Notes under the pieces: generated by a model
What the model saw: the letters and a program-made list of their open reading frames with translations, nothing else
Database searches by the model: none
Told to the model about the DNA's origin: nothing
NCBI GenBank assembly: GCA_004154925.1
Contig: QJNS01000143.1
Location: 1 to 64,000, forward strand
Length of the DNA: 64,000 bases
Direction: 5' to 3'
Source: Monosporascus cannonballus
Lineage: Eukaryota; Ascomycota; Sordariomycetes; Xylariales
In this document: piece after piece, positions 31,851 to 44,573 of the stretch
Position numbering within the stretch: the stretch's first letter is position 1
Layout of the letters: the number at the start of each line of letters is the position of its first letter
Program-made: the position numbers and the translations under genes

Positions 31851-34800
31851 AAAGCTGGATGATGCTTGGGAGTCTCTACTTGCACGGAAAGTGAAGTAAC
31901 TGCCACAAGTCCCTCGCGCTTGGTGCACTCCACGGGGTGGAGGCAAAAACCATGACGCCTATCAGGAGAAAAGATGGATTTCTCACATGTACGTGCTCAA
32001 GCCATCATGACACGAGGAGGTTCGTTAGTGGCTGTTGGGGCATTTCTGCAAAATAGCAGTGACCAGTCGACTGCTCCGTTGACGCTGACAAGAAATATTT
32101 GCAGTTTAGTACATTTTGAGCTTGAGGGAGTCCATGCGCGGTTCGAACTTCAGTATCTGTGCTTGTTTCCTGCCCTCTTGTGGTGCGTTTATGGAAAGCA
32201 TGTGTCAGCGGTGATCCTCGCTTAATCTCGGGCATTCATAGTAGCTACCACCTACCACTTTAACATAGCATGTCGTTTTTGGGCCACCCAGCATTATTCT
32301 TGCACCCTCCACTGAATCATTTGACCGTGTGATCAACATCCGTGCCCATCCCTGAGCTCGTTCCAAATATGTGTATCTCAAGAACTTGTGCCTCAAGGAC
32401 ACGGGTTCCGAGAACATATTCCGGGAGCCCTAGAGGGTTGACCTGTCCCCACTCCGAGGTCCAGCGTACGAAGTGGTGTATTGAAAGCTTGTGGTCTCGA
32501 AGCTCATATGCTCGATTTCCAAAGCAGTGGCTCTAGGTGTTATCACCCAGGGAGGTGGAGTTTTAAGCCTTCATGCTGTTACATCCGAACCAGGAATAAG
32601 ACACGGAGGTATGTTATCAATTGAGATGCCTTTCAGGCCAGAGCAAGCTGAACTGTTCGACTCTTAAGCTCCAGGTAGGCCTTGCTTTTGGCTTGTCGTA
32701 TGGATCGTTTCGTGGACCATAGTGAGTAGCGTTGAGTTCCTACTTTAACGCAAGGAGCACATCACAAATCCACTCGAGTGGGATTTGACCCTCTTTAGGG
32801 GCCGCCCCTGAGATCCACCAGTCCGTAGGCATCTGCTTCCCTACCAATCCTGGTGTATTACCTTGACGTTCGGAAATGCCCTCCCAATTCATGCTCAGTT
32901 TCACTCTGTATACGACGCATCTTAATCAAGCTAAAACAAATCCGGGTCGTTATCTACTAGGTCCCCAGTCAACAACTGGGTATGGCTTTAGTGGCTAGGC
33001 TGGCTTCTCTGGCCGGGTAACCCTCGACAGAACATGCTTGGCTCCGAACCTAAAAGGACAACACATCTAAAGAACGCGAAATGCTTGGCATCCAGCTTAT
33101 GCTAGGGGTCAGAAGTTCTATTTCTAGTCTTCTATACGAATCTTCTTCGGTATGATGATCAAGAGGGACATGTAGTGTCAAGCTAGCTTACTAACATGCT
33201 CACATAAGCTGGGAGACGCAGGTTGACGATAGAAACTCCAAAGAGGCCCCGGATGTCTCTCACCCTCGAGAAGATGACTATTTTGAATTACTCAGATGGT
33301 ATTGCTACTCCGCGTTCTCAGGATGCAACCTCGCTCACCGGTTTATGCTTCCCTAGGCAGGTACGTAGTCTAAACCTTCCTACAAGCTTGATAGATATCT
33401 TGATGGGTACGAGCTTGTGGTTCTGTTTTTAACTTGCCTAAGCTGCCACAATGCAGGAAGAGAGCTATGTCACTCAGGGATCTGACCAGAGGGTGTTCCC
33501 CAACTTCTCCCCCGATATAAACGTTCCTGCCTCTAGAGGCTCCACTGACACGATGGGAATGAGCACGGCTGATCAGTAACAGAGCAGCATCTGACAGTGG
33601 TGCATGGTAATAGTCCACCTAATAGGCACCTCTTGTCGGCCTGTTGCCACCATGTATATCTTATCTATTCACATGTCGCTAGAAGAAACTCCACTAATGG
33701 CAGCAAGCAGCTAAACTAGCTCCCTGCGGCTTCGATCCCCTCCACTTCCCCCTTTGAGCCTGTTGCAGCATGCAGTCTGCCCTTGGCTCGTTAAGCCCTC
33801 GAGTCCCGGCGACTGGGTAACGTACAATATGTACATCACAACGTCTCGTCCGCAACGACGTCGTGCTCGTTACAGCCAGCCCGGTTCCACACCTAGGCGA
33901 ATCCCCCAAGAAGTCCCCCCCTCTCCCCCAAGCCCACCCCCACCCGGGAAGCAACTCGGGATTGATTTTTTCTGGGGTAGTATCGCTGGGGCCCCACCAT
34001 ATCTAACGGGCCGGGCGGAGCCGAGTCCGTGTCATGCCGGCAATGATCGTCCCAGCCCAGCCCGTCATCCGATCTCTCATGAGCAAACATACGCACCCCC
34101 TGCTGCATGCGGCCTGCTACGTGCCCCGGCCCGCCCGCCGTCGGCAATGCATAGATATGAGGTGGGATCGTGGGGCCCTAACTAAGATCTGGTAACGATC
34201 GGGTAGTATTAGCTGTGGGGGGCGGATACGACCGTCAAGCTTGTGCTCACGTCACATCTCGACACCTTGGAAGGTAGGCGGATAGGCGTGTACGGGTGGG
34301 GGAAGCCATCCCGTCTCGAAGCTAGGCTCATGCCCCTACCCGAATGCAGAGTGTCCGCCTGGCAGGTACATCTAGATTATCCCATTCGATAACGAACAAC
34401 CACGGAAGGCTGTTTGGGAGGTCGCCGCGTGCCGAGCCAATGAAAACATCCCCGCCCACACCAGCGAAATTGACAGGCTGTTGAACCTTTGCGACGCGTA
34501 AATCGAGAAGGGAAAATGAGCGAGCGCGAATGACTGCCCAAGGCAACCGAACCCCATTACCTTCGGCACCGGTCTGGTTAACGGCATCTCGAACTCCCTG
34601 TCTGTCTGCCTCGTGTCACGCGAGAATTTCTCCGTCGCGGTTCGTGGACCCGGACGCGTTCGCGAATAGAAGGAGTGATGTGAGGCTCTTTGCCGGCCGG
34701 CAGCTGGCACCTGATGCAGAGATCACATGCAGTGGGAGATGATAGCTCACCGGACGGTTGAGCGAGTATGTGTGTAGGAAATTGAGGTAACCGTTACACC

Positions 34801-37800
34801 CGGAAACACCCGAAGATATGCATCACCTTAGCGACGCCGTTCGAGGCTACCAACTTCGTCCTTTTCCTTTCACGTCCAGACTTTATCCTCATTCATCATG
34901 CTGAACAGAGATACAAGAAAGGTACATAGGAAGCTTGTCGCCTCCGCTGGTACCACGGCGCGGCGTGTCTCACCGCGGGACGATGGCAACACGTGGCACA
35001 GAGATTATGTCGGCTCCCGACGCCTCGCACCCAAAGCCCTCGGGATTCTCCTTTAGGTATGTCGGAGCGACCCTGGTGAACAAACAGACCTACATTTGAC
35101 TCTTGAGGCTGGCCGGCGGCTTGTACATGCGATCGATCTACGTGACCAGCTGGCGGCCGTAGGTGCTAGTCGACGGAGAAATGCAGCGGCAAGGGGCATG
35201 TGGCTAACTCTCTCCTCGTCTCTCCGAACAGATACGACGTGTATCGCGACCCTGCAGCTCACCAACCACGCCCTTATGAGTATATAAGGTAACGGGTGCT
35301 GCAGGAAGCCTATATTCCGCAGAGCTTGGCCTACCGCACTGCTTGTAACCTACTCCGGGTCATAGTGAGAAAAGGCGTTGTCGGCAGTCTCGAATTCTTG
35401 CATGGCCGCGGAGCCAATCCATCTTCGGAATATAAATCCGAGAAGCTGATCAAACCCCTGTAGTAGTTGCTTTTTCTTGTGGAAGAGCTGAACCCTTCTT
35501 GGAAAAAGATATTATGTTAACAGCACTTTAAGGCTGAGGGCCTAGACTAGCCGAAAAGGAGGAGTATCAGGGTCCACGCCTGTGCGCAGATCAGACCGAG
35601 CCGATGTTACGTAAAGCCACGGGTGCCGAACCGCAGCATCGGCTTCATCACCCGTACACTCTAGTGAGCCTTCTGCATAGAGCCTTTCATCGCGCTAGAA
35701 TATCGTCAAGGGCTATGAAACTAGTGTATCCAACACTTGGGTGACACCAGCACATATCACCACTCCACCATGAGGGGAAATGGGAGTCGGAAACAGATGT
35801 AGTCTGTTTAGAACCGAATTTGACTCGGTGCGTCAAATGTCTGATAATGAATATGGTATATAGCGATATCCTAGTCTCCTGGTACCCGAGCTTTTATCGC
35901 GCTTATATAAAGCCCCCTATGCGTCTCTCTGATAGATCATCCTGGTTATTGCGATTATTGAACGAGATCGTTAGCTACATATGCAACCATTTTATAATCC
36001 ATCAGAAGATCATATACAGGAATCATGAATAGTTCCGTACTTAACCTAGTGTGGAAGCCAGCCAATGTGTACAGCGGAATCTGAATCCTCTAAGAATGTT
36101 CCCCGCTGCTAGTCGTCTGTCACTAGCCCCTGTATCGATGGAAGAATATTTAGTTCTCCAAAGGTAACCTTCTGGAAGCAACCTCTAGACAGTCATGGGA
36201 GATGGCGTGGGCTGCCAAGGTAGTGTTTGGTTGGGTGCCGCCTCCTTGGCCTCTAAACCGCCAAATCATGTCGTACCATGAGGCGCCTAGGTTGCCCTGA
36301 AATCCTCTTGCTGATTTGACCAATCATAAACCTTATACTTATTCGTAGACTGTCAGTCAGTGTTGGCCATAACAACTTACTAGACAACTATTCGAGTGGG
36401 TAGTCCCTGAGACATCTATTCGACCACATGATAAGGACGACCAAGATCACGTATAAACCGAGATAAGTCCATATGGACCAGGCTATCTACGAGTACAATG
36501 CATAGGTCAGCATGGATTAGACGGTGACGCCCTGCTTTCAACGCTGTGAAATACGCCACAGTTATGCAAGACTTCGATAATATTTGCAGTATAGGTCACT
36601 GCCAAACACGTAACCCGAACCCTTGAACCCTCTTTAGCGCTTCTCTACTCCATCTTAGTCGCTTCTCGGAGTGCGGTAGAGACTATCGACGATGCCACGT
36701 AAAGAGGGTAGTCGTGATAGGTTGGTAGGGCTACACCTATCTTGTAGTCGCATCACTCCAGTCCTGACTTGGGCACCAAATCATGCCCAAGCTTGGTCAT
36801 GCGGTTTCCAATACTCTAGGCTTTCCTGTCCCGGACATGGCCTTGGTTTGCCCGGTATATCACTTACTCTCCGTAACTCTTGGGGAAGGTATCTCGGCAG
36901 CATGATACTAGAATACCAGAAGCCGTAAAGGCCCCCCTGGGTGGGACTAGAATGATATGCACCGGTTGGGTCTGGCTACGTTACCCGTGCCCGCTGCTTC
37001 TAAGTATTACACACATATCTGAACCTTGCACGCCGCTAGGGCCGAAGGAACTGACGCAAAAAAAAGGAAGACAGATCAAAACCCATGAAACCTGGCAGGG
37101 TCTACGGATGACGATGACAGGTGTTTAGGCCTTTTTAGGGCATCATTGCGAGGCCACAGGTGAGGCTTGAACAAGTCAGCCAGTCTATCGGTAGTCTAAA
37201 GATGAGATCTAGGCATGATGATGATCGTTACCTCCACAGGAAAAGAATCATAGTTAGGGCAGCGGGAACTGATGTACGTGGACAGATGTAGTAGGGAGTC
37301 GCGCGACCTGGCGCCGCAAGAAGCAAATGGCGGTGGCTAGCAACCATGTCTACCTCGTTCGCGAGATCTCGTAGAAATTATTAGGTGCCTGATATATGCG
37401 AGGCATGTATGCTTGCAGCTCCCATAGTCCGGGTCCACGGACCAGAAATCCGGGCTCAGTCACACCGCTCATTGGGCTCGATGTTCACGGACCGCCCAGA
37501 CCAAGCGGAGATCGGGGCATCCCGGGGCCGAGTTTATCCCCCAGCCGAGTCGGAAGCCATGACGGTTACGGTTCATACAGAGAGCTATCGCCGGACCATG
37601 AGAGCGTCCAACAGGTTGATGTCACAGTGGGTGAAGACTACCCGGACCAGTCATACCCACGACACTCTGCAGGCTACAGGAACGAAGCATATTATTGAAA
37701 TTTCAATTAAAGACTATCCTATCAAGCCGCCACCGCCCCTTATCTTACGGCACGGCGGCATTGATTTGACCATTTCCGTATGATACGGCGCGGGCTGAGA

Positions 37801-39090
37801 AGTTAAGGTAGACACAAGATTCTGGCGGAATAAAAGTGTGGTTATCGGTCTACAAATAGACGTGGTGCGAACACAGCCTTAAGAGGAGTTAGCAGCACCG
37901 TGGGGTGTACAACCAGTATGCAAGCACAACTGACGAGAGATAGGAACCAGGGGAAAGATAGGAAGCAATATAAGCTTATCACCCGAGTCTTTATTTTCAT
38001 CATGTAGCCCTTTACACGAGCCTATCGCTACGGAGTGGCGAGCGAGTTAGAGTGTCTGGGGACGTTCTTGATATGTAGCATTAGGGACGTGAGACCAAGC
38101 AGGATGGATGAACCGAGCTTAAAAGCCCCTTGGACATGTCCACACAGCCTTATTATATAGGGTTGAGAGTCTAGTATATGATATGTCAAGAAACAATTAA
38201 GGTGAAGAAAGCCTTACACCGTCTCGACCCTATGCATCTAGGGAGAAGTTCTGAGCACCGACTGAATGACCGGCCACGTACCTCTTATGCGTCTAAGAGC
38301 GCATATATCTCGTCTCCCCTTTCTTACTACATGCTAATACTACTTAGAACTGAGCGCGGCCGGAATCGGCCAAGGCTAGCCCAAAGTTCGTTGTGGTGAG
38401 CTTGAAGACTTATACTTACCCAGTACTAATCTTCTCCATCTAGTCACAACGGAGGCCAGGTTGATCTCATCGCCGTTTGAACGATACTCGCTCAACGGAT
38501 ATCGAGCGGCTTAGGCATATCCGATGGAGGTTTATGGAGTACTTCCAGCAGTCGTCCATCAGATTGAGCGATAGGGGCGCTCCGGGTTGTCGACAGAGTC
38601 GTGGTGCAAGACGTTAGACTCTACGGACTATTGAAGTGAGGGTCAAGGTCCCGCTAGCAAGGACATTATCATGTCTCCCCGTAAATGTTGTGTATATATA
38701 GCAGGCTTCAGCCTCCTAGATAGGCAGCTAGGCTTAACCTCCATGAATGCTCATTATCCTGTATTTTATCACGGACATCGTTGGTAGAAGCCAGTGAGGC
38801 CAAAAGGGGGGGAAACGAGTGTGAAGCTTAAGACCTAATTGATTTCAGATGGGAAATAAAACACCCTGGTTGCAGGTTGTATGACTATGATCCAGATATT
38901 TCTCCAATCCACTGATCCCCTTTGCATTCTCTGCAATACATAGTCCGTTGGATTGATTGCCATGCTTACAATGGCTTTTATGCCCGAACTTTTAGGTATT
39001 TCCGACATCTACAAGACTTGTAAGACAATGCTATGGGATATACAGTCCAGAATATGTCTCGAAGCTAGTTATAGAAGTGTATGTATAAGA
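31851..39090. other. Long gene-free region
   Basis: About 7.2 kb with no recognisable gene. ORFs are short (mostly under 100 codons; 143 codons at 33754 and 132 at 37385) and have no domain or splice context. Composition shifts: 33.7-34.7 kb is relatively GC-rich, while 35.5-39.8 kb is more A+T-rich with many TA steps, as in decayed repeat DNA. I could not identify the source elements. No tRNA-like A/B boxes were seen. Confidence 0.5.
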
Positions 39091-39091
39091 A

Positions 39092-39297
39092 TTCAGGGGT
39101 AGGGTTTACAATGGGTACCCATTTAACTACCTACGGATGATATTTTTAATTATAACAATTAGTAAAGGTCAGTAAATAAAACGGAATTGCATCTCTAACA
39201 ATTATTTATAGGTAACGGAAGATATTAAGCCTTTGCGGCGATTAATTCATGTTGTGGGTAGTTGAATGGGTACCCTTTGCAAACCCTCTTCAGGGGT
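39092..39297. mobile_element. MITE with 34-bp terminal inverted repeats and target-site duplication
   Basis: The left terminal repeat is 39101-39134 and the right one 39254-39287 on the opposite strand; 30 of 34 positions match, with the core 'gggtaccca' and 'aactac'. The element is about 187 bp, A+T-rich inside and has no coding capacity. It is flanked by 'ttcaggggt' on both sides (39092-39100 and 39289-39297); the direct repeat extends to 11 bp because it overlaps the tip. A 9-10 bp duplication fits Mutator-like elements; 8 bp would fit hAT. It is a non-autonomous DNA transposon relic. Confidence 0.85.
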
Positions 39298-39890
39298 AGT
39301 ATATAACGGCTGCCCGGTTTCTTTTTCGTATGGAAATGACGTTGAGAGCAAGATATAAAAAAAAATCTAATGGATTATTCATAGTTGTATTACGCCTAAA
39401 TATTATTTGGCGGGAGTGCTTTGTCTACACGCGTGGGTCGTAGTCAACCCCTTTTTTGAGTCGTCCTAGGTCGGCCCCTACCCTCTTTTTTCAGCAATGA
39501 TCGGCTGTTGCCAGCACAGTACCAGCTGCTCCCGCTCCCCCGCTTAACCCGAAAGATTGTTTGGATGATAATACATATAATATAAATGTATACTATACCA
39601 CATAATTCTGCTTACAGATCGTAAGCGCTCGTGTTACATGTAGATGATATGTTGCCTGGCATGTACAGCCAAGGGGCCTAATATCGCCGAGGAGCATCAG
39701 TTATTGCCATCCAACGGACACTGTCGCGACTTACCGATCTAATTCCTAGGCCGATTGGTCAAGAAGTAACATTGCTTGCCTCTGTTATACATCTTGAGCC
39801 TCACATGTCCCGAGCAGTCCAGTGGCTCAAAACTGGATGACTGGCCCCCAGTCCATACATACGTCGTCTAAATCCCAATATAATTGCGTC
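39298..39890. other. A+T-rich spacer
   Basis: Sequence between the MITE and the start codon of the NLR-like relic, with A/T runs near 39355-39375 and 39560-39600. No gene is seen. It may include the former promoter of the NLR-like gene. Confidence 0.5.
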
Positions 39891-42800
39891 ATGGAGGTAG
39901 TGTCTTCATTAGCAATAGCATCTTCATCAGCAACAGCGCGGCCGGTGGTGGATGAGGCACTGCAGCACGCCTTACACGAGTTCAGAAGCATTCTCACCGA
40001 TGAAGAACGACGCGAACTACACAAGACGACGGCCGTCCCCAACGCCGACAGCGTCCTCATTTTCACGGCCCAGCTCGAGAACGAGAACAGGAAAGGCCGG
40101 AGCGTCGCTAGCAGGCTGCCCACCGTTCTGCTTTCGGTCCAGAAATTCTGCAGCGTAGTCGATACGTTCGTGGCGTCACACCCGGAGATCGCCGCCCTCG
40201 TCTGGGACAGCGTGAAGCTGGCGATGCAGGTAAGCAAATCTCGGGCCGGGCGGGTTCCAGTCTCGCGAATCGGGCGCGCGTACTGAGCTTTGGCAGATCA
40301 TTGTCAACTACACGTCCTACTACGAAGCGGTCTCCGACCTGTTCATGAAGCTCGGCAAGCTCTGCCCGGTCTTTGCCGAGTACCATGCGTTGTATCCTAG
40401 TTCGAAGCGACTCCAACAATCCCTAATCAGTTTTCACCACGTCCATTGTTCGCTACTACGGTCACGTGGTGGAAGCCATGAAGCGGCCGTGTATGAGAAA
40501 GCCAAAATCTCCAAGTCAAAGTCCGGTCCTAACCTGAGAGAAGGGCAGAGTCAAGTCATTCGGGCTCTCTGGAACTCCTTCGAACAGGAGTTTAAGCCCG
40601 ACATGGATGCTATTCAGAGAGATAGCGATGATTTCCAGACCGCGATAGCACTTGGTAAGTCACAAGCCGACAGCCAAGATCAGCAGCTTCAAACCTGAGA
40701 ACGAGAAGAAGCCTCAGAAAGCAGGAAAATCATGAGAAAATTCTTCTCGCTACAAGGTAGCCGACTTGACGAGATCCGCGAATTGGAACTACAGAGAAAC
40801 GAGCGAGAGATATGTCAGTATCCCAATACAAAGTAAGGTCGCGTCTGATTTTTTGTTCAGGGAAGAAGAGACAGCGGCTGCTTGACGCACTGTCTACTTT
40901 AATCATATAAGGTCGCTGAAGCAAAGCCAACGCAAGCGGTACAGCGATACGACAGGCTGGATCTTCCAGATACCAGAATTCCGTCGGTGGAAGAATAAAA
41001 GCGGCTCTTCGTTACTTTGGTGCTCAGGCAAGAGTGAGTCAGCTACGTACTCTTTTCTTCTTCATATCACTAACAGCTAGCAGTCGGATCGGGTAAGACT
41101 GTTACTGCGTGAGTAAAGTAGGGCCCTGATATCAGGCTCCGCTGACTAGAGCAACAGGGCAAGTGTAGTGGACCATTTCCTTCTTGAAAAGGCGCACACA
41201 GACTGTCTTCTTTCCTTGTACCTCGTGCTGTCTGACGATCAGGAATCATTGAATGGCGAGACCATCATAAGATCCATTCTGCGCCAGAGACTGGACCACA
41301 TGACGATGTCCGAAGAAATAGAAAAAGCGCTCGAAGCACTCAGTTTGTTTAACGGACTTGATGAGACTGTCGAGCTTCTTTGACAGGTAACGGACTTGAA
41401 AACGTACTATATCATCATTGGTGGTCTCGATGAATGCGTCGAAGCAGACCGCAGGGACGCCTTAGAGGCGTTAGCCTCTCTGGTCTTCTCAGCACCGAAT
41501 ACGAAGCTTTTCCTGGCTAGTCGAGGCGGACTTGCGGAAGAGATAGGAAGAAGCTTCCCTTCTATCGAACACATTGCTATGAACAGCTTGCTAACCTATA
41601 AGGATATTGAAACGTACGTCAACGGGATCATTGCAAAAAAGACGCGTAGTAAGGATCTCAGAGTCGGAAGTTCTGGTCTGGTCGATGAGATAAGGCAGGC
41701 GCTTATTCAACGTGCTGACGGCATGTGAGTATCTCCACCAACTCCATTCTCAGAGTAAGGCATTGACATAACCCTGAGGTTCCTGTGGGTTAGTGATCAA
41801 ATACCCGAAATCTGTTCGCAACGATGCGACGAGGATATTCGCAAGGCTCTTGAGGAGCTCCCAAAAGATTTAACTGAGACTTTTTGTCGAGCGCTTCGTC
41901 GTATCCTTTCTCGAAACCACGGGAAAGAGACCCAGAAAGTATTTCCATGGGTCGCTTCGTCGAAACGGCTGTTGTCTCTAGATGAATTTTGGGAGGCAAT
42001 CACCATAGAGATCGGTCAATAATGCATAAAAGTGAATGCCTCTATAACGATGTTGAGGACATCCCCCCATGGTGCGAGAACCTGGTACAAGTCGACGAAG
42101 AGTTCGAAACTGTCCAATTTGCGCATCACTCAATCAGGAAATTTCTGCTAATGGACCCCATTGATTCCCGCCTAGCGAAGTTTCACGTCAACCCCGAGGA
42201 TGCTGATCATAGCATCAGTGAGATATGTGTCACCTACCTCAACTTCAGCGGCTTCAAGACGACTCTTGCACGCCAGCCCAAACCGCTACTCTTGCCGAGT
42301 CCTGCGCATGTCGCTGAAGCAGCTTTAGGATCACATTCAAAAGTAGCTGGCATAGTTCGCGCAAAACTGGGCCCCAAGAAGTCTTGAACATTGCCAACAT
42401 CCAACATACCGGCACTTTCGACAGGGCTAGGTCGGATTCAGGCAATCGAGCTCAATACCCGTTTCTGAAGTATGCTTCGACCAGTTGGGTTGAGCATGCG
42501 CGAACTTTCAGGAAAGATAGATCCAAAACATGGAATTTCTGGGTAGACATGATCATCAATAGCCATGCCCTAGCAATCACGCCGTGGCGCGGCGATTCTG
42601 GTGGCGACGACAACACCGTAGCTCTCGAATGGGCTTAGATGACTCGCCATTTTCCACTGCTTGATGTCATTGACAGTTCTGGCGGGTTTCCAGGAGAACT
42701 GAAAGCGCGAATGATCTTCGATGCCGCAAGTTATAACGACGCCTTGCTCCTGGATTTTCTCTTATTGGGTCATGACCATGACGATCGACGCACGAATTCG

Positions 42801-43290
42801 GCACCACTGGGAGACGGTGACGAAGATTATACAATCCCTCCCGAAAGGGCCATTGCTGTCAAAGAACAGTTGCGTTGGGCTATCCGCCCACAAGGGCGTA
42901 CCTTTACGGACTGGACGGCTCTAGAAATAGCTGCCAGGAACGGGAGCGTAGGAGCCGTTAAGAGATTGCTAGCAGCTGGGGCCGACATAAATGGCTTGGA
43001 CAATCCGAGCACTCTGCCCACCCTGAAATTGGTCCAGCTGGGATTTAGCCATCCAGAAATCATCAAACTGTTTTTTTTTTGATGCTGGCGCGGACGTGTA
43101 TGATAGAGCATGTGTTTAAATTGGTCCGCGTCCTCGCCTTCACAGTCCACTGTATCTGGCGGCGGAGTACGGCCATGCAAAAATTGTTGGAATACTACTT
43201 GAGGCTGGCGCATGGTTTGACAAGAAGGGAGGTCATAGGAAAGTCTCGCGGAATTTGGAAGGGCCCTGGAGCATCAATGGGCGGCTGATT
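39891..43290 (+). pseudogene. NACHT-ankyrin (NLR-like/STAND) gene, decayed
   Basis: Fungal NLR-like proteins couple an N-terminal signalling domain to a nucleotide switch and repeats; many act in non-self recognition. From ATG 39891 the N-terminal domain reads ALHEFRSILTDEERRELH, ASRLPTVLLSVQKF and ALVWDSVKLAMQ. A clean intron (40230-40296) leads to IIVNYTSYYEAVSDLFMKLG. The P-loop is split by introns 41034-41083 and 41109-41157, leaving a 25-nt exon (41084-41108) for GSGKT. Then come VVDHFLLEKAHTDC, the Walker B region IIIGGLDEC (Gly where Asp is usual), KLFLASRGG (sensor), WVASSKRLLSLDEFWEAITI, VQFAHHSIRKFLL, and ankyrin repeats TALEIAARNGSVGAVKRLL and LYLAAEYGHAKIVGILLEAG. Disruptions: extra T near 40432, TGA at 40696, 1-nt loss near 40900, TGA at 41381, frameshifts near 42020 and 42375, TAG at 42636, and a 10-T run shifting frame at 43071-43080. 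The gene cannot make a full protein. Confidence 0.85.
41084..41108 (+). other. 25-nt microexon encoding the P-loop
   Basis: The exon is bounded by introns of 50 and 49 nt with GTGAGT donors and CAG acceptors. Joined in phase with CSGK upstream and VVDHFLLEK downstream, it gives the Walker A sequence IGSGKTVTA. Reading it as a microexon restores the family sequence exactly at both joins, so the splice model is well supported even though the gene as a whole is broken. Confidence 0.75.
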
Positions 43291-44573
43291 CAGCAACTGG
43301 CCCTCGAAGAAAATGGACCTAGCGTATAAACTTACCAGACCTCACAAGGTGCCATAATAGACGTTTATAATTATATATTTTCGACACCAGTAATACATTT
43401 GTAGTATGCATGGTTCTATTCGCAAGTATGAATATCACTTATGGCCCATACGGGATTTTTTTAATCAATTGTAATGGTTGGAAATAACGGTTGGATGTAT
43501 CACTATTTAGGTCTTTGCCAGGTCCGTTTTGTTCATTGGAGGGGCCGATCAGATAACATTGGAATATGATGAACGATGCACAGACGTTAAGGTGTCCAGT
43601 GAGCTTTTCCGCTGATGGACAGGGCAGGAACAAGACGACCTGTCGGGAATTTGGTCTCGCTGACAGAGGTGGATACGTAACAATGCATAAAAACAGAGAT
43701 GGTTGGGGTCAAACCGCCAGAAACAGCAGCCCGTAAACACCACCCACTCAAGGCTGTGCGGCTCCTTAAGTTGCGCTAACACATGATGGTGGCTACAAAA
43801 ACGTCCCGCAGCTTACCTGCATACCTGCATTGGTGCTTTGTTTTAGGCGATGTCGTTGAGGTAAGTCGTATAACCCGAGTGAAGTAGAGCCCTGAATGGG
43901 GGAAGGGGGGTGTTTATATGTGAACTGAACAAAGCCAATCAGAACCATCAAGACAAGAAGACGGCGCTCAGCTTTTTCTGGGGAAGCAATCGCCCGCAGG
44001 CGTCAAGATAACTATAGCCGAGACCCCTGTTTGCGCGCCCAGCCTACTTTAGCCTAACCAATAGGCACCCATGTACCTAAGCAGGTACCCACTTCCCATT
44101 TCCCCCTTCCCACTTTTCACCACCATCTTCAAACCAACTCAACTCAGCCTTGTGAACTTTCGAGATATCAGCCTTGTCTCGACCGAAGCCACAGTTACAG
44201 CTTTAGGTAACGAACCAGCCAAAGCGAACGATAAAGGAGATTGTGTCTCTTTTTGCAAGCCTCAGACTTCAGGGTGGAAAAGCGAATCTAGACTTCCGGC
44301 TTCGGATCGAGAGATGCGTCGACCTCATTCGTAATCGATAAACTGGCCCCCCCCCTCCCCCCGGTTCTCTTTGCCATCTTCGTCCACTTCTACCTTCGAT
44401 GTGGTAACTGGACAAAACCCGCCAGGCTTGGAAGAGCCGACTTCTTTCCCCGGACAATACCGCATTGCGTCGATTATCACCTAGTCGGCGATTATCTCTT
44501 CTGTCCGCGCTGGACTCGGTGGTGCTCTAGTAGATATCCATCCATACTTTCTCTCTCATTCACAGCGTCCACC
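43291..44573. other. Intergenic
   Basis: No gene recognised. Minus-strand ORFs at 43439-43782 lack motifs. The part from about 44050, pyrimidine-rich with CT stretches and a C-run at 44347-44361, is the likely promoter/leader of the gene starting at 44574. Confidence 0.5.

Noticed and set aside
33754..34185. 143-codon plus-strand ORF
   Set aside because: Proline/arginine-rich low-complexity translation, overlapped by minus ORFs, with no motif.
37385..37783. 132-codon plus-strand ORF
   Set aside because: No recognisable motif, alternative frame equally open, no intron context.
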